Below, piece after piece: positions 1 through 8,694 of a stretch of 64,000 nt of DNA. Each line of letters opens with the position of its first letter. Positions within the stretch are counted from its first letter, which is position 1. The translations under genes were made by a program, and so were the position numbers. The stretch comes from Betaproteobacteria bacterium (GTDB lineage Bacteria; Pseudomonadota; Gammaproteobacteria; Burkholderiales; Usitatibacteraceae). Below the pieces are notes generated by a model. The model made no database searches. It was not told the DNA's origin and saw only the letters and a list, made by a program, of their open reading frames with translations. The stretch spans positions 124,001-188,000 of the forward strand of contig JAEUMY010000023.1 in NCBI GenBank assembly GCA_016791265.1, read 5' to 3'.

Positions 1-1996
1 TCAGGCGATTGCGATTGCCGCCGCCCCACATGTTGCTGCTGGAGGTGACAATCCGCAGGCGGCCGTTTTGCTCGCTGAGCCGAAAAGGGGCGTTTTCACC
101 TCGGTTGTCAATGAATCCCTCCACGGTCGCCGAGCCTGACACTTTCAGCGCGGCGCCGTCGATGCGAATCTGATGCAGGTCGGTGAAGTACGCTGAAGGC
201 TCGGGCAGCGGCAGCGTGGCGGTGATGTTGCCGAAGAACGGGCTGCGCGAACCCGTCAGAACCAGATGCGTGGGGGAGGCGTAGAGCGTGTCCAGCGTGC
301 CGAGGACTGCCAGAGACTCCTGGATCGCTGGCGTGGCAAGGTTGATCACGGTGACGACCACCATGTCCGCCATGAACTTCCGTGCGCCCTGCGGTGGCGC
401 CCAGACCTGCTGCGCTTTCAGCAAGGGTTCGGCCGGCTGATCATTGACCTTGATGTACGGCAACAGCTGATTCAAGGGTGTCGCCGCGAGCAGCGCACGG
501 TTGGATGCAATCGTGGTTTCTGCGTAGGCGCCGTACTGGAAGCCGGCGATGCTCGGCACATGCCGCGTGACCACGATCAGCCGGTTGCCCACCCGCCGGC
601 TGGCGACGAGATGACCCTCGATGTCCGCCTTCCAAAGTTGTCGGGGCGACTCGCCCGTCGAGTCGAAGACTTCGACATGCGTTTCACCCTGACGCCACAC
701 ATTGGGCGTGATCCAGGGCGCGATGACGCCAGTGTTCGCAAACTTGATTCCGGAGACCGAGATGAGCCGGCCTTCGGCAAGGTAGAGCCCGGCCTGAGCC
801 ATGTTGTTGATGTGAGTGGCCAGCGGAATCTCGCTGGCCACATTGATGCCCTTGGCATCCACGCGTGCCCGGCGGATGGCTGGCTGGCGCTTGCCGTTCG
901 CGTCGTACTTGTAGGTGTAGATCGTGGTGCCGTCAAACTTGAGCCAGTCCGCTTCGTCAACACCGGCTTCCTGCACGTTGGTCGTGGAGAAGGACGGGGT
1001 GGTGGCTGAACTAGCACCGACAGGCGGCACCGAAAACGTGATGCCAATCACGCTTGCGGCCATGGTCGTGGGCGCGATGTTCAGCATTCCCGCATCCAGT
1101 TGCTGCTTCAGCAATGCTTCAGTCGGGTACGCCGCGAGTTGTCGATCCGCGAGACGCGCCGAGGCGGGTCGACTGATTTGCCGCAAGCTTGCCGAGTTCA
1201 AGGTGATGAGTGGCGACATTCCGGCGACTTCGCTGGTGACCAGGGTGAGCGCCGCCTCGCTCTGATAGTTGAAGTTCAGCCGACCAGCCGTCACGCTCTG
1301 TGACGGGCGCATGACGCAGTCGGGGCAACTGCCCGTGTACTGGCGCAGATCGATCGCCGGGCGATTGTGGGCGCTGCCCGAAAACCAGGTCGGTGCGCCT
1401 TCACGGTCGTAGGTGTAGAGGGCGCCCGCCGTGACGTTTCCCTGCTCGATCAGGCTGATGCCCCAGCCGGGCTGGTCCGGATTGAACCAGGCGCCGCTGC
1501 GATCCACTTCATTGATGATTCCAGACAGCCCGAGGGGCTGGATGGGCCACTTCCCTGTGGCTTGCCCCAGTCGCCACTCGACTTCGGCAGCTTCCGGGTT
1601 TTGCACCGAGAGTCGCAACGTCCCTTCCTGAGTGGGCGAGCTCTGCCTGCCTCCGTCCCAACGATAGGACACGAGCGGCCACGCGGAGCCCAGTGTTGAA
1701 GCGGAGCCTTGCGCCAGGTACCAGGTCGGCTTGCCGCTGGTGGTGAAGGTGTACCAGAGCACAGCCACGCTCTCCCCAACCGTGAAAATCTCGAAGCCGG
1801 AGCCGGATCGCGCCGGATACCACCAGGCCCCCTGGCTGAGAGGGCTGCGCTGATCCACAGTTGGGGTGGCGCTGAATGCCGCCGTGGACCAGAACAACGC
1901 GGCTGCGATGGTCGCAGCCAAACGGATCATTGCGGAAAGTGGCGACAGCTGCTGGGCGTGAACCCGCCTGGTGAAGTTGCGTGTCTTGTTGTCCAT
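1..1996 (-). CDS. Secreted C-terminal beta-propeller protein (PF09826-like), 3' end outside window
   Basis: I translated this open frame by hand; it runs from an ATG at 1996 off the left edge (about 665 codons visible, no stop seen). A hydrophobic export signal lies at about residues 23-43. Residues about 50-210 carry two repeats of a WWY...G.GF/WGI...PTWY type that is common in secreted proteobacterial proteins. From about residue 335 a motif resembling the start of the PF09826 beta-propeller family appears (STTNVQEAGVDEAD), followed by regularly spaced strands. The role is unknown; such proteins are extracytoplasmic and presumed binding scaffolds. No clear ribosome site precedes 1996, and an in-frame ATG at 1931 would give a shorter signal peptide. 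The family call is from memory of the motif; the reading frame itself is certain. Confidence 0.8.
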   Translation of the reverse strand, partial: MDNKTRNFTRRVHAQQLSPLSAMIRLAATIAAALFWSTAAFSATPTVDQRSPLSQGAWWYPARSGSGFEIFTVGESVAVLWYTFTTSGKPTWYLAQGSASTLGSAWPLVSYRWDGGRQSSPTQEGTLRLSVQNPEAAEVEWRLGQATGKWPIQPLGLSGIINEVDRSGAWFNPDQPGWGISLIEQGNVTAGALYTYDREGAPTWFSGSAHNRPAIDLRQYTGSCPDCVMRPSQSVTAGRLNFNYQSEAALTLVTSEVAGMSPLITLNSASLRQISRPASARLADRQLAAYPTEALLKQQLDAGMLNIAPTTMAASVIGITFSVPPVGASSATTPSFSTTNVQEAGVDEADWLKFDGTTIYTYKYDANGKRQPAIRRARVDAKGINVASEIPLATHINNMAQAGLYLAEGRLISVSGIKFANTGVIAPWITPNVWRQGETHVEVFDSTGESPRQLWKADIEGHLVASRRVGNRLIVVTRHVPSIAGFQYGAYAETTIASNRALLAATPLNQLLPYIKVNDQPAEPLLKAQQVWAPPQGARKFMADMVVVTVINLATPAIQESLAVLGTLDTLYASPTHLVLTGSRSPFFGNITATLPLPEPSAYFTDLHQIRIDGAALKVSGSATVEGFIDNRGENAPFRLSEQNGRLRIVTSSSNMWGGGNRNRL

Positions 1997-2054
1997 GTGC
2001 CGATCCCGAGGAAGTTGGGCGCGCACCGGGGCTCCGGCGCGTGTTCGGCAATTA

Positions 2055-2073
2055 TGCGGGAAAAAATCCCGCA
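2055..2073. other. Short perfect hairpin between two minus-strand genes
   Basis: TGCGGGA and TCCCGCA flank a five-A loop on the plus strand. It sits between the stop of the glutathione transferase gene and the start of the beta-propeller gene. Read on the minus strand it has U-rich loop bases but no U-tract after the stem, so it is at best a weak terminator or processing site. Confidence 0.4.
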
Positions 2074-2111
2074 GTCAATGGTTGAATGTGTCGGGGGCTG
2101 GCGACAACTCG

Positions 2112-2867
2112 CTATTTGGCGGTCGCGTAAGGCTCGTCCTCGGCCACGAACTCAGTCTCGGACTTCGAATCGTTGATCCAGTCCGCCACACCTTTGGCGG
2201 CCAGCATGGTTTGAGAATATTGTTGAAGGATCGATGGAGTCGATCCCGCAATCCCTTCGGGACCACCTTCGGCGTCCACAGGATGTCCCTCGGACATCCT
2301 GTAGTCGCGTGCCGCGCCTTTCAGCGCGACGCCATAAGTCTGGAAGCGCGTCACCACCGGCGCATACATGGCATCGGCGGCAGTGAAGTCGCCGAACAGG
2401 AACGGCCCGCCCGACGCCTTGAGGCATTCATTCCACAACGACTGCACACGCGCGACGTCCTTCAGCGCATCCGGCGTGTGGCCCTTGCCGGGATGACGGG
2501 CGCGGATGTTCATCGGCATGGCGCCACGCAGGGCGCGGAAGCCGGAATGCATTTCCGCGGCGACCGAGCGGGCGCGGGCACGCTGGCGGGCATCGCGCGG
2601 CCAAATGGCCTTATCGGGAAAGAGGTCGGCGATACGCTCCATGATCGCGAGCGAATCCCAAGTGGCGAAGCCGGTGCCGAGTCCGTCTTCCCAGAGAATC
2701 GGTACCAGCTTGCTGGGCGACACCTGGGTGATGTGGGCGTCCCAATCGGCGCTGTGGAACTTGATCAGCCGCTCGGTGAAGGGAATGTCGAACTGCCGCA
2801 TGAGAACCCACGGGCGCATGGACCAGGAGGAATAGTTCTTGTTGCCGATGACGAGAGCGAGATTCAT
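2112..2867 (-). CDS. Glutathione S-transferase family protein with C-terminal insertion
   Basis: The protein has 251 residues. The thioredoxin-like N-terminal domain begins LALVIGNKNYSSWSMRPW; the serine-rich NYSSWS stretch occupies the usual glutathione-activating position, and SKLVPIL supplies the family cis-proline. The helical C-terminal domain includes GPFLFGDFTAADAMYAPVV. Members conjugate glutathione or isomerise small substrates in the cytoplasm; the substrate is not predictable. The odd feature is about 28 residues near position 190-217, between ...GAARDY and SQTMLAAKG, that the family does not normally have. They coincide with a cluster of DNA palindromes. A GCGAATATTCGC site lies 11 bp upstream of the ATG. 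Confidence 0.88.
   Translation of the reverse strand: MNLALVIGNKNYSSWSMRPWVLMRQFDIPFTERLIKFHSADWDAHITQVSPSKLVPILWEDGLGTGFATWDSLAIMERIADLFPDKAIWPRDARQRARARSVAAEMHSGFRALRGAMPMNIRARHPGKGHTPDALKDVARVQSLWNECLKASGGPFLFGDFTAADAMYAPVVTRFQTYGVALKGAARDYRMSEGHPVDAEGGPEGIAGSTPSILQQYSQTMLAAKGVADWINDSKSETEFVAEDEPYATAK
2228..2302. repeat. Palindrome cluster inserted in frame in the GST gene
   Basis: Two hairpins are visible. GGATCGA/TCGATCC (2228-2234, 2240-2246) has a 5-nt loop. ACAGGATGTCC/GGACATCCTGT (2278-2288, 2292-2302) has a 3-nt loop and no mismatch. Between them CCCTTCGGG forms a further small stem. The cluster stays open in the gene's frame and accounts for the extra residues in the GST C-terminal domain. 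Confidence 0.7.
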
Positions 2868-2877
2868 GGGAGGCGTT

Positions 2878-2889
2878 GCGAATATTCGC
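2878..2889. repeat. GCGAATATTCGC palindrome, intergenic
   Basis: A perfect copy just upstream of the GST start codon, in the spacer after the SDR gene. Confidence 0.97.
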
Positions 2890-2994
2890 GAGTGGGTGGA
2901 TCGGTGGAGAGATGGTGCAACAGATTTGGCGGCCGGCGCGCGACATTTCCTCGTCGAATCTGTGAGGCGCGTTGGCGCGACGCGCCGCGGCCGG

Positions 2995-3984
2995 TCAGCG
3001 CCCTGCGCGCTCCCGGCAACCTTGCAGGCGCGAACGATGGTTCCGCCCTTGCAGGTATTCGACAGCAGTCGGTTCCAGCGCTGCCGGCCGCCAGTGGAGC
3101 GCCGCTGGCAGCGGCAGTGCCGTCACATTCGGCTGCGACATGGATCGCACGTTGTCACGGGTGAGCGCGACGCCCAGTGCCGCACCCAGCCACTTGCCTG
3201 GTGGAAATTCGAACGCCAGCGCCTGAATCATGGCCAGCGCATCCGGCAGCGGCACGACCAGGCGGCGAGCGCCCAGCGTCGCGATCACGAAGTCGACCAG
3301 CTCGCGCATCGTGTAGATGCGCGGCCCGCCCAGTTCGAGCGGCGAGTCGCCGAGTTCAGGCTGATCCAGACACTGCACGATGACGTCCGCCACATCCTCG
3401 ACATGCACCGGCTGAAACCGGGCGCCGGGCGAGCCGAGCGGGATCACCAGAAACTTGCGGACCAGCCCCGCCAGCATGTTGAGGAAGTTGTCATGGCGGC
3501 CAAAGACGACCGACGGCCGCAGAACCGCGAGGCGCACCGCCGATCCGTGCAAAGCCTCGCGCACCGCCGCCTCGCCACGGCCGCGCGAACGCAGATACTC
3601 GCTCACGCCGTTCACGTCCGCATTCAGGGCGCTCATGTGAATGAGCGTCGCGACGCCTTGCTTCACGCAGGCCTTCGCGACGGCGCGCGGCAGCGCGACG
3701 TGCGCGCCATCGAATCCCGCGCGGCCCTCGGGATGCAGGATGCCCACCAGATTGATCACGGCGTCGGCGCCTGAAAGCAGGGCGTGCAATGTCGCGTCAT
3801 CGTGAATATTCGCCTGACGGATGTCGGCCGTCGGCAACAGCGCGAGGTGGTTGGCGCGCGCCAGCACGCGCGTGGGTATGACGAGCGGATCACCCTGCGC
3901 CGCGAGCCGTTCGGCGACAGCGCTGCCAATGAATCCGCCGCCGCCCAGGATGACGATGCGCTTGGGCGTCACGCGCCGCATCAC
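2995..3984 (-). CDS. NAD(P)-binding atypical SDR, complex I NDUFA9-type
   Basis: A Rossmann-fold protein of about 329 residues. The nucleotide-binding motif RIVILGGGGFIGSAVAERL is near the N-terminus, and INLVGIL and ALNADVNGVSEYLRSRGRGE follow; the usual YxxxK appears as YLRSRGRGE, so classical dehydrogenase activity is doubtful. This is typical of NDUFA9/YfcH-like atypical SDRs, which act as NAD(P)H sensors or assembly factors. Translation is probably coupled to the upstream transglycosylase gene: its stop codon TGA overlaps either a GTG at 3984 or an ATG at 3981, and the ATG is the likelier start. A decayed palindrome (GCGAATATTCAC on this strand) encodes Ala-Asn-Ile-His within the gene. 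Confidence 0.85.
   Translation of the reverse strand: MMRRVTPKRIVILGGGGFIGSAVAERLAAQGDPLVIPTRVLARANHLALLPTADIRQANIHDDATLHALLSGADAVINLVGILHPEGRAGFDGAHVALPRAVAKACVKQGVATLIHMSALNADVNGVSEYLRSRGRGEAAVREALHGSAVRLAVLRPSVVFGRHDNFLNMLAGLVRKFLVIPLGSPGARFQPVHVEDVADVIVQCLDQPELGDSPLELGGPRIYTMRELVDFVIATLGARRLVVPLPDALAMIQALAFEFPPGKWLGAALGVALTRDNVRSMSQPNVTALPLPAALHWRPAALEPTAVEYLQGRNHRSRLQGCRERAGR
3802..3813. repeat. One-mismatch GTGAATATTCGC palindrome inside SDR gene
   Basis: It differs from GCGAATATTCGC only by C to T at position 2, within a CpG. On the coding strand it reads Ala-Asn-Ile-His where intact copies give Ala-Asn-Ile-Arg. Confidence 0.9.
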
Positions 3985-6113
3985 CGCGCCCCCGCGTCCG
4001 GGCTGTTGGTCGCGGCCAGACTCACGTTGCCGCGCGCGGGCACGGTGCCCACCATCGCCTTGAAGCTCGTCTTGGGTGTGCCGAGCCGGCCCGAGTAGAA
4101 CCAGGCGTTGGCCATCACGCGCTTCACGTAGTCACGCGTCTCGTTGAACGGAATCGTCTCGGCGTAGATGGCGCCTTCCAGCGGCACTTCGGCGCGCCAG
4201 CGGCGCGCGCGGCCGGGCCCCGCGTTGTACGCGGCGGTCGCCAGCACCGGGTCGGCCAAATTGTCATATACATGGCGCAGATACCATGTGCCGAGCGACA
4301 GGTTCAACGCGGGATCGGTGAGATTGGCCGTGTGGTATTTGGTGATGCCCGACTTCGACGCGGCCCAGCGCGCCGTGGTCGGCATCAGTTGCATCAGGCC
4401 GATGGCGCCCGCGCTGGAGCGCACGTCGCGCAGAAACGCACTCTCCTGCTTGATGAGGCCGTACACCCACGCGGGGTCGAGCGCCTGCTCGCGCGCGGCT
4501 GGCACGAGTTGCGCTGTGATGGGCAGCGGATAGCGGCGCGTCAGGTCGTGCAGCGCGACAGTGCGGTCCGCCGCGTTCAATGCGCGGTCGGGCACGCCGG
4601 CCACCTCGGCGACGGCGGACGCGGCGATGTACTGGCGATCGGTGAGATTGCGCATCGCCCAGCGCCATTCACTCAAGCCTTCCTGGGTCAGCCCGGCCTT
4701 GTAAAGCAGCAGGGAGCGCTTGAGCGCCGGCAGCTCGCGCACCGAGTTCAGCTCCTCGTCCGTGGGTTCGATGGCGATGAAGGCGGGCTGAACAAGCTTG
4801 CCCGTCTCCTCGGCGGCCAGGAGCCCGTAGAAGTTGAACTCGCGCGCCAGCGCGTCCCAGATGGGCGTGGCCTCGGCGCGGCGATTCTGCTCGGCCAGCG
4901 CGCGCGCCAGCCAATAGCGCCACGCGGCATCGCGCTTCTGCGCGGCGGGCATGGCATTGATCGCGGCCTCGGTGGACTTCCAGTCGCGCACGCGCAGCGC
5001 AGCGCGCACGCGCCACTCGGCCTGGCCTTCGGTGAGCGTCGCGCCATCGGCCTTGGCGAACCACTCCAGCGCGCGCGGCTCGTGCTGCTGCGCCGCCTGG
5101 CTCGCGATCTCGGCCCAGGCCTGCGCGCGGCCCGGGTCAGGGAAGCTCACCGCGCGCGCGGCGAACCATCCGGCGGCATCGGCGGCATCGCGCCGCGCAT
5201 AGCGTCGCGCCGCGTGCAGAAAGAGTTCGACGCTGGCGCGCTGGCGTGGCTCCAGTTTCTCCCGCTGCAGGAATCGCCCCGGGTCGTTGTGCGCCTGATT
5301 CAAGCGGCGTTCGTCAACCTTGATCGCGACGCCCGGCAGCTTGAGCATGCGCCGCGCATCGGCGATGGCGCCCTGATCGAGGAGCCGCGCAAGCCGCGCC
5401 CACTGCTGCTCGCTTTCCACCCCGCCGCCAGCCAGCATCACTTGGAAGAGCGCATCGCAGGCCTCCGGCGCGGTGCGGCCGGCGTTCCAGAGCGCGCGCA
5501 CTTCGCCCATCACGTCGCCGTCCTTGCGGTCGAGCCGCTCCTGCCAGGCGTGGCAGGCGATGTCGCTTTCGTCCCCGCTGTGTTTCACATACTGCTCGGT
5601 GAACAGATCCCAGCGTTCCGCGCGTCCCAGCTTCTGCAGCCACTCGCGGCGGAGCGCGTGGGCGAGGCGCGTGTCGGCATGCCTCGCGATGAAGCGGCGG
5701 ATGTCCTCCGACGCCGCACCGGTCGCCGCATCCGCTTGGGTCGCAAGGCGCGTCGACAGCAGCCAATACTCCGCGAATATTCGCAAGGGATGCTGGCCCA
5801 GCGCGCCATGGTTGGCGGCGGCCGACTTCTCAAGCGTCGCGAGTCCACGCGCATCTTGCCGCGCCCAGGCTTCGCGCAGCGACTTCGCCTCGCGCATCCA
5901 CGGCTCCTCCACCGTTGATGCAAGACAAGTCTTGCCCGTCATCAAGGAAAATGCGACGAGACCCACGTAAAAAAAAGTTTGAACACGGCGAGCGCCGAGC
6001 CATCGAATCCCGAGCATCCGACGACTCAAAGCGCGCAAAAGTCCGTGACTCGCACGAGAATCGAGGAGAGAGCTGCGGTGATCCGGGACCGGTTGGGGAT
6101 TGGGCGGGCGCAT
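3981..6113 (-). CDS. slt: Soluble lytic murein transglycosylase
   Basis: An Slt70-type enzyme that cleaves the MurNAc-GlcNAc bond of peptidoglycan in the periplasm with formation of 1,6-anhydro-MurNAc. The long alpha-superhelical part fills about residues 60-530. The SLT catalytic domain follows, with YGLIKQESAF (catalytic Glu), GAIGLMQLMPTTA, and AYNAGPGRARRW near the C-terminus. The open frame has 710 codons. The export signal TFFYVGLVAFSLMTG begins around residue 46, so the ATG at 6017 (residue 33) is a plausible start and the first 32 codons may not be translated. It appears to share a transcript with the SDR gene downstream. A GCGAATATTCGC site is embedded in the coding sequence as Arg-Ile-Phe-Ala. 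Confidence 0.93.
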   Translation of the reverse strand: MRPPNPQPVPDHRSSLLDSRASHGLLRALSRRMLGIRWLGARRVQTFFYVGLVAFSLMTGKTCLASTVEEPWMREAKSLREAWARQDARGLATLEKSAAANHGALGQHPLRIFAEYWLLSTRLATQADAATGAASEDIRRFIARHADTRLAHALRREWLQKLGRAERWDLFTEQYVKHSGDESDIACHAWQERLDRKDGDVMGEVRALWNAGRTAPEACDALFQVMLAGGGVESEQQWARLARLLDQGAIADARRMLKLPGVAIKVDERRLNQAHNDPGRFLQREKLEPRQRASVELFLHAARRYARRDAADAAGWFAARAVSFPDPGRAQAWAEIASQAAQQHEPRALEWFAKADGATLTEGQAEWRVRAALRVRDWKSTEAAINAMPAAQKRDAAWRYWLARALAEQNRRAEATPIWDALAREFNFYGLLAAEETGKLVQPAFIAIEPTDEELNSVRELPALKRSLLLYKAGLTQEGLSEWRWAMRNLTDRQYIAASAVAEVAGVPDRALNAADRTVALHDLTRRYPLPITAQLVPAAREQALDPAWVYGLIKQESAFLRDVRSSAGAIGLMQLMPTTARWAASKSGITKYHTANLTDPALNLSLGTWYLRHVYDNLADPVLATAAYNAGPGRARRWRAEVPLEGAIYAETIPFNETRDYVKRVMANAWFYSGRLGTPKTSFKAMVGTVPARGNVSLAATNSPDAGAR
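5773..5784. repeat. GCGAATATTCGC palindrome inside slt
   Basis: A perfect copy read as Arg-Ile-Phe-Ala; it forces the rare ATA isoleucine codon. Confidence 0.97.
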
Positions 6114-6143
6114 GGCGTGGATGACGAATGTGCGCGGTCATTC

Positions 6144-6149
6144 TATAGT
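6144..6149 (+). promoter_or_regulatory. Possible -10 element for the TerC gene
   Basis: TATAGT lies 41 bp before the ATG at 6191 in the divergent spacer with slt. No convincing -35 box was found. Confidence 0.35.
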
Positions 6150-6190
6150 GACGCACTCGCAGCCGTCACGCTCCCCGGAATCTCGAATCC

Positions 6191-6892
6191 ATGACCCTCA
6201 CCATCACCGACCCGGCATTCTGGGTCGCGCTTCTCCAGATCATCGGCATCGACATCGTTCTCGCGGGCGACAACGCCGTCGTCATCGCGCTCGCCGCGCG
6301 GTCGCTGCCTGCCGAGCAGCAGCGAAAAGCGATCATCTACGGCGCCGCCGCCGCCATCGTCATCCGCGTCATCTTGACCAGCTTCGCCGCCGCGCTCCTC
6401 ACCGTGCCGTGGGTCAACATCGTGGGCGCCGCGCTGCTGCTCTGGATCGGCGTCAAACTCCTGAATCACGGCGACGAGGACGAAGGCGAGAACATCAAGC
6501 CGGCCGACAATCTCATGGGCGCCATCAAGACCATCGTCGTGGCCGACGTGGTGATGAGCCTGGACAACGTGATCGGCGTGGCAGGTGCTGCCAAGGGCAG
6601 CCTGGTCTTGCTGGTCCTCGGTCTTCTCATCAGCATTCCGCTGGTCATCTTCTCCAGCCAGATCATTCTGAAGGTGATGGCGCGTTGGCCGATCATCATC
6701 GTCATCGGCGCCGCCCTGCTGGGCTGGGTGGCGGGTGACATGGCGGTGCGCGATTTCGCGATCCGCGATTGGGTGGCCGCCAACGCCGCATGGTTGAAGT
6801 ACGCCGCGCCGGCGACCGGCGCCGTCTTCGTCGTCACCCTGGGCAGATGGCTCGCGGCGCGCGGAGCCGAACGTGAAGCGAAGATCGCATAG
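6191..6892 (+). CDS. TerC family integral membrane protein (YjbE-type)
   Basis: A 233-residue protein with about seven hydrophobic segments. It carries the TerC hallmarks: IDIVLAGDNAVVIALAARSLP near residue 20 and VVMSLDNVIGVAGAAKG near residue 125, which contain the acidic and Asn residues thought to bind metal. The acidic loop GDEDEGENIKP at about 94-104 separates the two halves. TerC proteins are linked to metal (Mn2+, Ca2+) export or metalation of secreted proteins; the substrate here cannot be told. It is divergent from slt and followed by tctC after about 100 bp, with no sign that they share a function. Confidence 0.9.
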   Translation: MTLTITDPAFWVALLQIIGIDIVLAGDNAVVIALAARSLPAEQQRKAIIYGAAAAIVIRVILTSFAAALLTVPWVNIVGAALLLWIGVKLLNHGDEDEGENIKPADNLMGAIKTIVVADVVMSLDNVIGVAGAAKGSLVLLVLGLLISIPLVIFSSQIILKVMARWPIIIVIGAALLGWVAGDMAVRDFAIRDWVAANAAWLKYAAPATGAVFVVTLGRWLAARGAEREAKIA

Positions 6893-6989
6893 AGAGGCCG
6901 CGCAGAAGGTCGACAACCCGGCAATGGCCGCGGTGCAAGGCCAGACGTATATTTGGCAAGTTCCCCACACCAGTCCGAGGAGGAAAGCA

Positions 6990-7997
6990 ATGAAGACTCA
7001 GACGATGAAGCGCATCACCCAGGCATTGATGGCGGCCGGCATCGCTTTGGCCATCCCGTTCGCCCAGGCATGGGAACCGACCAAGACCGTTGAATTCATC
7101 GTGCCAGCCGGCACCGGAGGCGGCGCCGACCAGATGGCGCGTCTCATCGACGGCATCATCAAGAAGAACAATTTGATGAAGCAGCCGATGGTGGTCATCA
7201 ACAAAGGCGGCGGCGCGGGCGCCGAAGGCTTCCTGGATGTGAAGGGCACCAAGGACCCGCACAAGATCATCATCACGCTGTCCAATTTGTTCACGACACC
7301 CATGGCGCAGGGCACGCCTTTCAACTGGAAGGACCTGACGCCGGTGAAAATGCTGGCGCTGGACCAGTTCGTGCTGTGGGTGCATGCCGATAATCCGGCC
7401 AAGACCGCCAAAGATTACATCGAGCAGGTGAAGAAGACCCCCGCGGACGCCAGAAAGAAGATGGGCGGAACAGGTTCCAAGCAGGAAGATCAGATCATCA
7501 CGGTTGCGCTGGAAAAGCAGACCGGCACCAAATTCACCTACGTCCCCTACAAGGGCGGCGGCGAGGTCGCCACGCAACTGGTGGGCAAGCACGTCGACTC
7601 GACCGTGAACAATCCCATCGAAGCCGTGGCCCAGTGGCGCGCCGGCAATCTGAAGCCGCTCTGCGTGTTCGACGACATGCGCATGCCCTACAAGGCGAAG
7701 GTCACCGACACGATGTCGTGGAACGACATTCCCACCTGCAAGGAAGCAGGTGTGGACACGGATTACGTGATGTTGCGCGGCATCTTCACCACGCCAGGCG
7801 CGACCCCGGACCAGGTGAAGTACTACGTGGATCTGCTCGACAAGGTGCGCGCCACGCCGGAGTGGAAGGAATTCATGGAGCGCGGCGCCTTCAACCAGAC
7901 GGCGCTGGTGGGCAAGGAGTATGTCGACTGGATCGCCAAGAACGAGCAGCTGCACATGAACTTGATGAAGGAAGCCGGGTTCTTGAAGACCAACTAA
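6990..7997 (+). CDS. tctC: Tripartite tricarboxylate transporter substrate-binding protein
   Basis: The periplasmic solute receptor (BugT/TctC family) of a TTT importer, 335 residues from the chosen start. That ATG follows GAGGAGGAAAGCA, an excellent ribosome site; a longer frame starting at 6873 lacks one. A signal peptide (about 1-26, ending AQA) precedes the mature WEPTKTVEFIVPAGTGGGAD motif typical of the family. The bound substrate cannot be predicted from sequence; carboxylates are the rule. It is first in tctC-tctB-tctA and is followed by a strong hairpin at 8011-8041, which would make receptor mRNA more abundant than the membrane-protein mRNA. The nearby oxalate genes make a small carboxylate attractive as substrate, but that is inference. 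Confidence 0.93.
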   Translation: MKTQTMKRITQALMAAGIALAIPFAQAWEPTKTVEFIVPAGTGGGADQMARLIDGIIKKNNLMKQPMVVINKGGGAGAEGFLDVKGTKDPHKIIITLSNLFTTPMAQGTPFNWKDLTPVKMLALDQFVLWVHADNPAKTAKDYIEQVKKTPADARKKMGGTGSKQEDQIITVALEKQTGTKFTYVPYKGGGEVATQLVGKHVDSTVNNPIEAVAQWRAGNLKPLCVFDDMRMPYKAKVTDTMSWNDIPTCKEAGVDTDYVMLRGIFTTPGATPDQVKYYVDLLDKVRATPEWKEFMERGAFNQTALVGKEYVDWIAKNEQLHMNLMKEAGFLKTN

Positions 7998-8010
7998 GCA
8001 TCATCGAGCG

Positions 8011-8041
8011 GCCCCGCCACATGGGCGGGGCCTCTTTTTTG
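8011..8041 (+). terminator. Rho-independent terminator or attenuator after tctC
   Basis: GGCCCCGCC and GGCGGGGCC form a 9-bp GC stem with a 5-nt loop, followed by CTCTTTTTT. It lies 14 bp past the tctC stop and before tctB, so it probably sets partial read-through. Confidence 0.85.
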
Positions 8042-8141
8042 CGTGAAGACGGCCAATGGATGTGGCCGCGGCGACCGAAGCGCCTTTCCTGTCCGCACCC
8101 GCCAGCGGGCTCGCTTCGGCGACAAGAACAACGGAGGACGC

Positions 8142-8684
8142 ATGGACACAGGGCAACACGAATCGCAGGCGGCGGATGAGCGCCCGGCCGCTTCGCAGCG
8201 GACGGTCGAGTGCGCCGTCGCGGTACTCCTGCTGCTGGTGGGCGCGGTGGTCATGTGGGATAGCTGGCGCATCGGAGCCGGTTGGGGCGAGGATGGTCCC
8301 AAGTCCGGTTACTTTCCGTTCTACATCGGCCTTTTCATCGTGGCCGGCAGCGCGATCAATCTTTGGAATGGTCTGCGCCTGAAAGGCGAGGACAACGGCG
8401 CTTTCGTGTTGAAGAGCCAGTTTGCGCTGGTGTGGTCCGTGCTCTGGCCGACGGCGGTCTTCATCGTGTTGATCCGCGGCATCGGGCCGGTGCCGGGTGT
8501 GGGCATCTATGTCGCCTCGATGATTTTCATCGCCTGGTTCATGCGCCGGCTGGGTCAATACAGCTGGCTCAAGATTCTGCCGATCGGTGTCGGCGTGAGC
8601 CTTTACTTCTTCATCATGTTCGAGGTCTGGTTCAAGGTGCCCCTGCCCAAGGGACCGCTCGAAGCCCTGTTCGGATTCGACTGA
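8142..8684 (+). CDS. tctB: Tripartite tricarboxylate transporter small membrane subunit
   Basis: A 180-residue TctB-family protein with four hydrophobic segments (about 24-46, 62-82, 100-130, 140-165). The start is the ATG at 8142, preceded by CGGAGGACGC; the frame is open further upstream to 8043 but without a ribosome site. The TctB feature PKSGYFPFYIGL occurs after the first membrane segment. TctB is the small subunit that pairs with TctA in the inner membrane. The gene is 10 bp ahead of tctA and surely co-transcribed with it. Confidence 0.9.
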   Translation: MDTGQHESQAADERPAASQRTVECAVAVLLLLVGAVVMWDSWRIGAGWGEDGPKSGYFPFYIGLFIVAGSAINLWNGLRLKGEDNGAFVLKSQFALVWSVLWPTAVFIVLIRGIGPVPGVGIYVASMIFIAWFMRRLGQYSWLKILPIGVGVSLYFFIMFEVWFKVPLPKGPLEALFGFD

Positions 8685-8694
8685 GGCTGCCGCG

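Noticed and set aside
4272..5918. 548-codon plus-strand frame
   Set aside because: Antisense to the lytic transglycosylase, whose domains and catalytic Glu are intact; no ribosome site.
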